A stretch of 64,000 nt of DNA, taken from contig CALYDL010000009.1 in assembly GCA_944325145.1 (NCBI GenBank), forward strand, positions 1 to 64,000. Reading direction: 5' to 3'. The DNA comes from Candidatus Gastranaerophilales bacterium (GTDB lineage Bacteria > Cyanobacteriota > Vampirovibrionia > Gastranaerophilales > Gastranaerophilaceae). This document shows, one piece after another, positions 8,475 through 15,634 of this stretch; position 1 is the stretch's first letter; the number at the start of each line of letters is the position of its first letter. Made by a program: the position numbers and the translations under genes. Under the pieces are notes generated by a model. That model was given only the letters and a program-made list of their open reading frames with translations. It had not been told where the DNA came from and did not search any database.

Positions 8475-8638
8475 ACAAATAAATGATACTACATTTATAT
8501 AAAATTTGAAATACCCTACATTTTGTTTACTATACATTTGAATTTAATAACGTAAACATTTATTAAATAATTTGCACAACTATTTTTTTTGTGTAATAAT
8601 TCAAAACGTTAATAGTCTAACCATTCCTTTCTTGACTT
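8475..8638. other. AT-rich spacer, possible small RNA
   Basis: No open frame with an SD on either strand. A plus-strand terminator at 8639-8672 has no coding gene in front of it, so a short transcript of 100-150 nt may start here (for example from TATACAT near 8531). Confidence 0.35.
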
Positions 8639-8672
8639 ATGCGGTTTTTGAAATTTCAAGGCCGCATTTTTA
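8639..8672 (+). terminator. Orphan terminator upstream of ruvC
   Basis: ATGCGG / CCGCAT stem with an internal TTGAAATTTCAA palindrome, followed by TTTTTA. The nearest upstream plus-strand gene ends far away at 5923. Confidence 0.75.
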
Positions 8673-8686
8673 TTTATTAAGAAATT

Positions 8687-8714
8687 TTGTATTTTAAAAT
8701 TCGGATATTAAAAT
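8687..8714 (+). promoter_or_regulatory. Promoter of ruvC, likely leaderless
   Basis: TTGTAT at 8687-8692, 16-bp spacer, TAAAAT at 8709-8714; the ATG follows after 7 nt and no SD is present, so transcription probably starts at or next to the ATG. Confidence 0.5.
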
Positions 8715-8721
8715 ATTAAGT

Positions 8722-9204
8722 ATGAGAATTTTAGGAATTGACCCCGGCATTCAAATTACAGGCTATTCGATTTTGGATGTTGAGGGGGAAAATTACAATA
8801 TAATAGCCTCAGGCAGCATAAGAACAGAAAAAGAACAAGGAATACAAAACAGGCTGTCTGAAATTTTCCATGACATTATAAGCATTTGTAAAATGTATGA
8901 ACCTGATTGTGCCGCTATTGAAGAACTTTTCTTTTTTAAAAACCAAAAAACAATAATTCCCGTAGCTGAAGCAAGAGGAGTTATTTTAGCCGCTTTAAAT
9001 GAAATGAACGTTTCTATGGGGGAATACACTCCATTAGTTGTAAAACAAGTTATAACAGGCCATGGAAGAGCAACTAAAGAAGAAGTGAGAGATATGGTAA
9101 AAAGGTTTGTTGAATTAAACAAAAATACAAAACTGGATGATACAATTGATTCAATTGCAATTGCAATTTGCCATGCCAGAAACCTTGAAGCAAAGAGGGG
9201 TTAA
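8722..9204 (+). CDS. ruvC: Holliday junction resolvase RuvC
   Basis: Endonuclease that cuts Holliday junctions together with RuvAB. The four acidic catalytic residues are visible: Asp7 (GIDPG), Glu67 (AIEELFFFKN), Asp140 and Asp143 (DDTIDSIAIAICHA). The 160-aa length is normal. No SD precedes the ATG, and the promoter lies so close that the mRNA may be leaderless. The next gene begins 1 nt after the stop. ruvA and ruvB are not in this window. Confidence 0.96.
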   Translation: MRILGIDPGIQITGYSILDVEGENYNIIASGSIRTEKEQGIQNRLSEIFHDIISICKMYEPDCAAIEELFFFKNQKTIIPVAEARGVILAALNEMNVSMGEYTPLVVKQVITGHGRATKEEVRDMVKRFVELNKNTKLDDTIDSIAIAICHARNLEAKRG

Positions 9205-9205
9205 A

Positions 9206-9655
9206 ATGGAGATTATAAGCTTTAAATATTTAAAAAGTTTAGCAATTTATTCTGCAATTTTAGGGGCAGCCTGCGCCATTATTTCTTTAATTCCTTTTTT
9301 AATGCCGATTATTTCTTTATTTTTCCTTCCTTTTTTAGGGGCAATTGCACCAATAGTTTTACTTATAAAGCTTGATAGCTTTAATTCAAATGAAAACAAA
9401 ACTTTTGCAATTTTAGGGGCAATTTCAGGCTTTTTTATGTGCCTTTCATATTGCGTTGTTTTTGTTCCTTTGGTTTTTATAATTCACCTTATTTTTAAAA
9501 GCTATTATGATTATGGCGTTCAATATTTGAATTTATTTCTTTCTATTTTATTTTTTATTATGATTGCAATTGTTTACATTTTAACAAATGCGGTTTTAGG
9601 GCTTATTTTTGGAATTATTTTTAATTATATAAAGCAAAATAAGCAAAATGTTTGA
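9206..9655 (+). CDS. Four-helix membrane protein, unknown function
   Basis: A 149-aa protein with about four hydrophobic segments covering most of its length and no motif I recognise. The ATG at 9206 is preceded by AGAGGGG inside the end of ruvC, which decides the start over an upstream in-frame ATG within ruvC. One nucleotide separates it from ruvC, so they form an operon. Confidence 0.75.
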   Translation: MEIISFKYLKSLAIYSAILGAACAIISLIPFLMPIISLFFLPFLGAIAPIVLLIKLDSFNSNENKTFAILGAISGFFMCLSYCVVFVPLVFIIHLIFKSYYDYGVQYLNLFLSILFFIMIAIVYILTNAVLGLIFGIIFNYIKQNKQNV

Positions 9656-9657
9656 TT

Positions 9658-9680
9658 TTTTCTCCACTAAAATGAGAAAA
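9658..9680. promoter_or_regulatory. Inverted repeat before umuD, possible SOS operator
   Basis: TTTTCTC (9658-9664) and GAGAAAA (9674-9680) form a perfect 7-bp inverted repeat with a 9-bp spacer, ending 7 nt before the umuD start. It coincides with a TAAAAT box and has no terminator-like T-run. No lexA gene is in the window to compare with. Confidence 0.45.
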
Positions 9681-9687
9681 TAAAATT

Positions 9688-10104
9688 ATGAGAAAAGTTA
9701 AGCTAAAAAATATAAAAAGGTTTAAATTCGGCGCACCCTTATTTAGAACAAATATAAGGGCAGGGTTTCAAAATGTTATAGACGATGACATTGAAAAAAG
9801 AGTTTCATTAGATAGAATTTTTGAAATTCAAAGCCCATCAACCTTTATATTCAGAGTTTCGGGCGATTCTATGGTAGATTTTGGCATTTATGAAGACGAC
9901 CTTGCCATTGTTAAAAAAACAACAGATATTAAAAACAATGATATTGTTGTTGCAAACGTTGACGGCGCTTATACAATTAAAATTTACAAAGAAAAAGGCG
10001 GAAATATTTGGTTAGAAGGGGCAAGCCCAATGTATAAAAACATAAAACCAAAATTTAAGCTTGAAATTTTTGGCAAAGTTATAGGCATCACAAGAAAAAT
10101 ATAA
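9688..10104 (+). CDS. umuD: UmuD-like translesion polymerase accessory protein (S24 peptidase)
   Basis: Self-cleaving LexA-fold protein that activates DNA polymerase V. The catalytic dyad is Ser61 (SGDSM) and Lys98 (YTIKIY), and an Ala25-Gly26 bond lies at the expected cleavage site; all are shifted by exactly one residue from E. coli UmuD. The 138-aa length is typical. It has no good SD. The umuC start codon follows the stop immediately, as in other umuDC operons. Confidence 0.93.
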   Translation: MRKVKLKNIKRFKFGAPLFRTNIRAGFQNVIDDDIEKRVSLDRIFEIQSPSTFIFRVSGDSMVDFGIYEDDLAIVKKTTDIKNNDIVVANVDGAYTIKIYKEKGGNIWLEGASPMYKNIKPKFKLEIFGKVIGITRKI

Positions 10105-11307
10105 ATGGAAAACATTTTACTTATAGACTGTAATAATTTTTTTGCCTCTTGCGAAGAACTTTTTAACCCGTCTTTAAAAGGAAAGGCAATTTGCGTTTTA
10201 AGCAATAATGACGGCTGCATTGTTGCAAGGTCTAACGCTGCAAAAAATTTGGGCGTGCCTATGGGAATGCCCTATTTTATGGCAAAAAAGAAGTTTAAAA
10301 ATGTAATTTATTTATCAGGCAACCTTAAAAAATATTCTGAAATTTCAAAAAGAATAATGAAAAAATTATACGATTTCACCCCATCTGTTGAACAATATTC
10401 AATAGATGAAGCTTTTTTAGATATAAAAGGCTGCTTAAATTGCCACAAAAAAACACCCGTTGAGCTTGCAGTTCAAATAAGAAAAGAAATTAAAGAAGAA
10501 ATAGGAATTGATGTTTCTGTTGGCGTTTCAAAAACAAAAACTTTATCTAAAATTGCAAGTGAAATTGCAAAAAATCAAATAAGAAAAAATATTCAAACAA
10601 AAACTTTAGGGGTGTATGAAATAAATGAAAATAATTTAGATAAAATTTTGGAAAATACCCCCATTCAAGAGGTTTGGGGGGTTGGGAGCAACCTTCATAA
10701 ATTTTTTAGAAAACATAACATTATAAATGCTAAAATGTTTGTTAAGCTTGATGATGATTTTATCCAAAGAAATTTGGGGAAAAAGGGCTTAGAATTAAAA
10801 ATGGAACTTATCGGGATAAAAGCTTATCAAGTTATTGATTATTACGTTGCCCCAAAAAGCATTTCAAAAAGTTCGTCATTTAAAGAATTTACAACAGATA
10901 AAGCCTATATAATAAACGAATTAAACGGCCATCTTCATAGGGTTTGCATAAAATTAAGAAGTCACAATTTAAGAGCAGGCGTTTTATCTGTAATGCTTCG
11001 AACAAAAGATTTTAGAGTGGATAGTGAAAAATTTGTTTTTGATATTCCAAAAGACAGCGAATTTGAACTTTATGAAACAATGCACAGGCTTTTTAATTTT
11101 TTGTATAAAGAAGGGGTAATCTACCGCTCATCAGGAGTTACCGTTTCAAAATTAACGGATAAGGAAGATATTCAATTAATTTTATTTGAATCTGATGCTG
11201 ATAAAAAGAAAAAGAAACTATCAAATGCTTGGGATAAAATTGAGCAAAAATTCGGCTATGGGGCAATTTCTGTTGGTATAAAAAAGAAAAAAGAAGAAGA
11301 AAAATAA
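10105..11307 (+). CDS. umuC: DNA polymerase V catalytic subunit UmuC (Y-family)
   Basis: Error-prone translesion DNA polymerase. Motifs: the N-terminal DCNNFFASCEE metal site, VLSNNDGCIVARS, and SIDEAFLDI with the catalytic Asp-Glu pair; helix-hairpin-helix and little-finger domains follow. The 400-aa length is slightly short of the E. coli protein (422) but complete; the end is Lys-rich. The ATG directly abuts the umuD stop, implying coupled translation and SOS-type regulation. Confidence 0.95.
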   Translation: MENILLIDCNNFFASCEELFNPSLKGKAICVLSNNDGCIVARSNAAKNLGVPMGMPYFMAKKKFKNVIYLSGNLKKYSEISKRIMKKLYDFTPSVEQYSIDEAFLDIKGCLNCHKKTPVELAVQIRKEIKEEIGIDVSVGVSKTKTLSKIASEIAKNQIRKNIQTKTLGVYEINENNLDKILENTPIQEVWGVGSNLHKFFRKHNIINAKMFVKLDDDFIQRNLGKKGLELKMELIGIKAYQVIDYYVAPKSISKSSSFKEFTTDKAYIINELNGHLHRVCIKLRSHNLRAGVLSVMLRTKDFRVDSEKFVFDIPKDSEFELYETMHRLFNFLYKEGVIYRSSGVTVSKLTDKEDIQLILFESDADKKKKKLSNAWDKIEQKFGYGAISVGIKKKKEEEK

Positions 11308-11380
11308 CAAATTTTACTTTATATGCATGAGTTCAAACCTCCTTAATTAAAATATAATTGGACAACGGAGGTAGTCAAAT

Positions 11381-11704
11381 ATGATAATAACAAATATTGA
11401 AAACATACCCGGAATGGCAATTGTAGCCCAATATGGACTAGTAACAGGAAGCACCGTTAGAGCTAAAAACGCAATAAAAGATTTTGGTGCAGGATTAAAG
11501 AATATAATTGGTGGCGAGTTAAAAAGTTATACTGAACTTTTAACAGAAGCAAGAAAAGAAGCTGTTGAAAGAATGAAAATGCAAGCAAAGGCACTTGGAG
11601 CAAATGCAATTATTAATGTTAGATTGGCAACTTCTTCAATAACAGCCGGTGCTGCAGAAGTTTATGCATATGGAACAGCTGTAAAAGCAGAACCAAGAGG
11701 ATAA
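11381..11704 (+). CDS. YbjQ family protein
   Basis: A 107-aa protein of the YbjQ/UPF0145 (putative heavy-metal-binding) family. It shows the family pattern: an N-terminal strand (MIITNIENIPG), a GGELKSYTELLTEAR segment, then AKALGANAIINVRL and a final AYGTAV strand. The fold is known to form pentamers; the function is unsettled. GGAGG lies 9 nt before the ATG. It opens a three-gene operon with a membrane-tethered relative and an M48 peptidase. Confidence 0.88.
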   Translation: MIITNIENIPGMAIVAQYGLVTGSTVRAKNAIKDFGAGLKNIIGGELKSYTELLTEARKEAVERMKMQAKALGANAIINVRLATSSITAGAAEVYAYGTAVKAEPRG

Positions 11705-11707
11705 TTC

Positions 11708-12157
11708 ATGATTGAAATATTAATACTGCTCATAGTAATTGTAATAACTTACGTTACAGGCACTATTATTGAAAAAAATCATTATAAAAGCATTATAAAA
11801 AGAGAAATTGCACTTATAAAAAAACCCATAATAAATGCAGGTGCAAAAACTTGGAATACCAAAAAGAAAATTAAAAAAATTGAACTTGTTTCAGGTGAAG
11901 TTGTAATTAGTGGCGATTACTTCAAAAACTTTGCAGCAACATTAAAAAGCATATTTGGCGGAAGACTAACATCATTTGAATCAATTTTAGATAGAGGCAG
12001 AAGAGAAGCAATTATAAGAATGAGAGAAAGCGCAAAAGACGCGAATTTCATTATAAATGCAAAAATAGAATCCGTTATGATTAACGACTACTACACAAAT
12101 AAAGGCGTTCCTCAATGTGCAATTATTGCTTACGGCACTGCAATAACATATGAATAA
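11708..12157 (+). CDS. Membrane-anchored YbjQ-like protein
   Basis: A 149-aa protein with one N-terminal membrane helix (about residues 3-20) followed by a YbjQ-like domain: GRLTSFESILDRGRREAI and IIAYGTAI match the corresponding parts of the preceding gene, while the intervening region is divergent. It lies 3 nt after the first YbjQ gene and overlaps the M48 gene by 8 nt. Probably a duplicated and tethered copy. Confidence 0.75.
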   Translation: MIEILILLIVIVITYVTGTIIEKNHYKSIIKREIALIKKPIINAGAKTWNTKKKIKKIELVSGEVVISGDYFKNFAATLKSIFGGRLTSFESILDRGRREAIIRMRESAKDANFIINAKIESVMINDYYTNKGVPQCAIIAYGTAITYE

Positions 12158-12941
12158 AAAACTTCAGGAAAAATATCTAAAAAATATAGAAGGCAATGTT
12201 AATGTCGGAAAAATAGACAGCGGCGTAGAATTCATCTTTCTTGTTGTCGCCTTGTTTGCAATAATAGGCGTATTTAGCATGTTTGCCGACAATTTAATAA
12301 GTTTTTGTATTGACAGAATGCCAAATGAAACTCAAGTCCGACTGGAAAGGGCGATAAGCCTTAATATTAAAAATTTAAACATTGTAAATGATGCAGACAC
12401 GGGAAAATTAAGCGCTATCGTGCAAAAAGTTGTTGCAATGGATTCAAAGCTGCAAAGAAAATCAAATTTTCCGATATATGTAGTTAACAACGACAAAATT
12501 AATGCCTTTATAGCACCGGACGGTGCAATATTCGTTACATCCAAATTAACAGATACTATCAAAAACGAAGAAATACTCGCTTTTGTAATAGCCCATGAGC
12601 TTGGACATTATGCAAACAGAGACCACCTAAAAAGCATTGGTAAAGAGATAGCAAAATTTATTGCAACAACAGCATTATCAGGCAGCAACAGCACTCTTGA
12701 AACCACATTAAACGGCATATCTGGTATACATGAGCTAAAACATTCAAGAAAGCAAGAAAAAAAAGCAGATAAATATGCAAGCAATGCAATATACAAATTA
12801 TACGGAAGCACAAAAGGCGGGGTAAATTTTTTCAAATTACTTAAAAATAAAGAAAATTCGCCATTATTTATAGAATATTTATCAACACATCCAAGCACAG
12901 AAAGCCGAATTAAAGCAATTAAAAAATTTAAGAGAAATTAA
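12150..12941 (+). CDS. M48-family membrane metallopeptidase
   Basis: A zinc peptidase related to HtpX/BepA/Ste24. The zinc site is HELGH at 149-153 with Glu203 (EKKADKYA) as third ligand. One membrane helix at about residues 27-46 tethers it; no cleavable signal peptide is evident. The region before the active site (IYVVNNDKINAFIAPDGAIFV) is typical of periplasmic-facing M48 enzymes. At 263 aa it is a minimal M48 unit without TPR repeats. It overlaps the membrane YbjQ-like gene, so the products likely work together, perhaps in envelope protein quality control. Confidence 0.88.
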   Translation: MNKKLQEKYLKNIEGNVNVGKIDSGVEFIFLVVALFAIIGVFSMFADNLISFCIDRMPNETQVRLERAISLNIKNLNIVNDADTGKLSAIVQKVVAMDSKLQRKSNFPIYVVNNDKINAFIAPDGAIFVTSKLTDTIKNEEILAFVIAHELGHYANRDHLKSIGKEIAKFIATTALSGSNSTLETTLNGISGIHELKHSRKQEKKADKYASNAIYKLYGSTKGGVNFFKLLKNKENSPLFIEYLSTHPSTESRIKAIKKFKRN

Positions 12942-12990
12942 ACAATTGCAAAAAAAGCATATTTTATTATAGAATCAGTGCATACAATAT

Positions 12991-13061
12991 TCCGGGATCG
13001 TCTAGCGGCAGGACAGCAGACTCTGGATCTGCTTACGGTGGTTCGAATCCATCTCCCGGAG
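12991..13061 (+). tRNA. tRNA-Gln (CTG)
   Basis: Full cloverleaf: acceptor TCCGGGA / TCCCGGA, D-arm, anticodon stem GCAGA / TCTGC with loop CTCTGGA and anticodon CTG at 13023-13025, and T-arm GGTTCGAATCC. The discriminator G is not followed by CCA, unlike the tRNA-Gly gene. Confidence 0.96.
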
Positions 13062-13069
13062 AAAATAAA

Positions 13070-13106
13070 AAGACCGAAAAGCTTAAAAACTAATCGGTCT
13101 TTTTTA
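13070..13106. terminator. Terminator after tRNA-Gln, shared with the pyrophosphatase gene
   Basis: AGACCGA / TCGGTCT stem with A-run on one side and T-run on the other, so it can work in both directions. Confidence 0.85.
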
Positions 13107-13119
13107 TATGGTTTATTTT

Positions 13120-15534
13120 TTATCCTCTTTTTGGAATTCTCATTGCATAGAATGACCTTAAAACAAAGATTATTGCAATTAACAAAAATACTGCGCCGGC
13201 AATTTTTGAATATTTCATAAATTCGCTGCTGATTGCAATTTCCATTGCAAGAAGCCCAAACAAGGTTGTGAATTTAATTATAGGGTTCATTGCAACAGAT
13301 GATGTATCTTTGAATGGGTCGCCAACGGTATCACCCACAACGGTTGCATCGTGGAGAGGCGTTCCTTTTTCTTCAAGGTCAACTTCAACAATTTTTTTGG
13401 CGTTATCCCAGCAGCCGCCTGCGTTTGCCATAAATACAGCTTGGAATAGACCAAAAACTGCAATTGCAATTAAATAGCTTACAAAGAATGAAACAGGAGC
13501 GTTACTTGATGTTGTTGGAGACGATAAAAATGCAAGTGCAAGAGCAAAAGCAAAGAGTGCTACAAATATGTTAAACATGCCTTTTTGAGCATATTGCGTG
13601 CATATTTTAACAACTTCTTTTGAATTTTCAAGGTTTGCTTTTTTATCATCAGCTTCGCCCAGTTTAATGTTCTTTTTAATAAATTCAACCGCACTGTATG
13701 CGCCTGTTGTAACAGCCTGCATTGAAGCACCACTGAACCAATAAATAACGGCACCGCCTGTAATAAAACCAATTAATGTGTATGGGTTTAAAAGGTTCAA
13801 AATGCTTTCAGGTGTGATATTTAAGGTTTCTTTAATTACAAGAATTAAAGAGAAAATCATAGTTGTTGCACCAACAACGGCAGTTCCTATTAAAACAGGC
13901 TTACTTGTTGCTTTAAAGGTATTGCCTGCACCGTCATTTTCTTCTAAGTATTTTTTAGCATTATTGAAATCGGGTTTAAAACCATATTTTTTTTCAATTT
14001 CTTCGCCAATATTAGGAACTTCTTCAATTAATGATAATTCATAAACTGATTGAGCATTGTCCGTAACAGGGCCATAGCTGTCAACTGCAATTGTAACAGG
14101 GCCCATACCAAGAAAGCCGAACGCAACAAGGCCAAATGCAAACACTGAAGGATAAATCATAATATTATCTATATAAAGGCTTGCAAAATAAGCAAGGCCC
14201 ATTAATAAAACAATAATTGCGCCAATCCAAAAACCTGAAAAATTACCTGATACAATACCTGATAAAATGGTTAAAGATGCGCCGCCTTCACGAGAAGCAG
14301 TAACAACTTCTTTTGTGTGCTTTGCTTTTGGGCTTGTAAATATTTTGGTCATTTCAGGAATTAAAGCAGCACCTAATGTACCACATGAAATAATTAAAGA
14401 TAAAATGAACCATAAATTATTTTCTATGCCGCCAAGCAGCCATTTACTTACAGAGAATGTCATTATAATTGATAAAATGGAGGTTAACCAAACAAGGTTT
14501 GTAAGTGGAACTTCAAAATCAAACCTTTTATTTTCACTTTCGGATTTTTTAGCATAAAAATGAGTGATGATTTTATTAAACCAATATGCAACAACAGAAG
14601 TTGCAATCATCAAAAATCTCATAGTGAATATCCAAGCTAAAAGTTGAATTTGATATTCTTTAAATACACCCAATAAAATGAAGCTTACAAGCGCAACGCC
14701 TGTTACACCATAAGTTTCAAAGCCATCAGCCGATGGGCCTATTGAATCGCCTGCGTTATCGCCTGTACAATCTGCAATAACACCGGGGTTTCTTGGGTCG
14801 TCTTCTTTAATTCCGAATTGAATTTTCATCAAATCAGAACCAATATCTGCAATTTTTGTAAAAATACCGCCTGCAACTCTAAGAGCTGATGCACCTAAGC
14901 TTTCACCGATTGCAAAACCAATAAAGCAAGCACCTGCAAGGTTCCCCGGCACAAACAATAAAATTACAAGCATTAAAATTAATTCAACTGAAACAAGCAA
15001 AACCCCAATGCTCATGCCGGCTTTTAAAGGCACATTCAAGCAATTTAAAGGTTTTGATTTTAAGGCTAAAAATGAGGTTCTTGCGTTTGCCAATGTATTC
15101 ATTCTGATGCCAAACCAAGCAACCAAATAAGAACCTAAAATGCCTATAACAGACCATAAAAGAATTAATAAAACGCTTTTTATGCCCATTTTTTCTAAAA
15201 CACCAAAGTAATAAGCAATACAAAGCGCAATTAAAATTTCTAATACGATTAAAAATTTGCCTTGTTGAACAAGGTATGTTTTGCAGGTTTCAAAAATTGT
15301 TGTTCCCACTTGTTCCATTACAGGGTGAACAGGAATTTTTTTAACTCTTGCAAATTCAATTAACCCGAAAATTGCCCCGATAACAGCAACACCGATACCA
15401 ACCAACAAAAGGTGATAATTAAAACAATCTGTTTTAAAATCGGGAACTACAAGCGAAGCTTCGCTTGCAAATACGGGAGTTGAAAAAAGCAAAACGGCAA
15501 TTAAGCTAAATGCCTTTTTTAAAAAATTTTTCAT
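13120..15534 (-). CDS. hppA: Membrane-bound ion-translocating pyrophosphatase
   Basis: Integral membrane enzyme that hydrolyses PPi and pumps H+ or Na+. At 804 aa it carries an N-terminal signal-like segment (1-23) and about 16 membrane helices. Active-site motifs: EDDPRNPGVIADCTGDN at 244-260 running into AGDSIG, and the second half with DNAGG-like acidic repeats near the end. GNTFKATSK at 537-545 has Lys541 where K+-dependent enzymes have Ala, so K+ independence is expected. The pumped ion cannot be read safely. A good promoter precedes it. It would use PPi from biosynthesis, complementing the PPi-dependent PFK. Confidence 0.95.
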   Translation of the reverse strand: MKNFLKKAFSLIAVLLFSTPVFASEASLVVPDFKTDCFNYHLLLVGIGVAVIGAIFGLIEFARVKKIPVHPVMEQVGTTIFETCKTYLVQQGKFLIVLEILIALCIAYYFGVLEKMGIKSVLLILLWSVIGILGSYLVAWFGIRMNTLANARTSFLALKSKPLNCLNVPLKAGMSIGVLLVSVELILMLVILLFVPGNLAGACFIGFAIGESLGASALRVAGGIFTKIADIGSDLMKIQFGIKEDDPRNPGVIADCTGDNAGDSIGPSADGFETYGVTGVALVSFILLGVFKEYQIQLLAWIFTMRFLMIATSVVAYWFNKIITHFYAKKSESENKRFDFEVPLTNLVWLTSILSIIMTFSVSKWLLGGIENNLWFILSLIISCGTLGAALIPEMTKIFTSPKAKHTKEVVTASREGGASLTILSGIVSGNFSGFWIGAIIVLLMGLAYFASLYIDNIMIYPSVFAFGLVAFGFLGMGPVTIAVDSYGPVTDNAQSVYELSLIEEVPNIGEEIEKKYGFKPDFNNAKKYLEENDGAGNTFKATSKPVLIGTAVVGATTMIFSLILVIKETLNITPESILNLLNPYTLIGFITGGAVIYWFSGASMQAVTTGAYSAVEFIKKNIKLGEADDKKANLENSKEVVKICTQYAQKGMFNIFVALFAFALALAFLSSPTTSSNAPVSFFVSYLIAIAVFGLFQAVFMANAGGCWDNAKKIVEVDLEEKGTPLHDATVVGDTVGDPFKDTSSVAMNPIIKFTTLFGLLAMEIAISSEFMKYSKIAGAVFLLIAIIFVLRSFYAMRIPKRG

Positions 15535-15571
15535 AAAAATTCTTCCCTTTATAAACTCTAATTCAAACTGA

Positions 15572-15601
15572 ATTATAATATATGATTGCGGTTTGTGGCA
15601 A
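15572..15601 (-). promoter_or_regulatory. Promoter of the membrane pyrophosphatase gene
   Basis: On the minus strand TTGCCA, an 18-bp spacer and a perfect TATAAT, 37 nt upstream of the start codon, with AAAGGGAAG as SD. Confidence 0.75.
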
Positions 15602-15634
15602 GGAAAATAGGGAAAATTCAGCCAAAAGGAAGAT

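Noticed and set aside
9658-9680. Inverted repeat before umuD considered as a terminator of the upstream membrane gene
   Set aside because: No T-run follows the right arm on the plus strand and the arms lie directly at the umuD start, so an operator is more likely, though not proven.
12978-13220. 80-aa plus-strand frame at tRNA-Gln
   Set aside because: It runs through the tRNA gene and its terminator and into the antisense of the pyrophosphatase gene.
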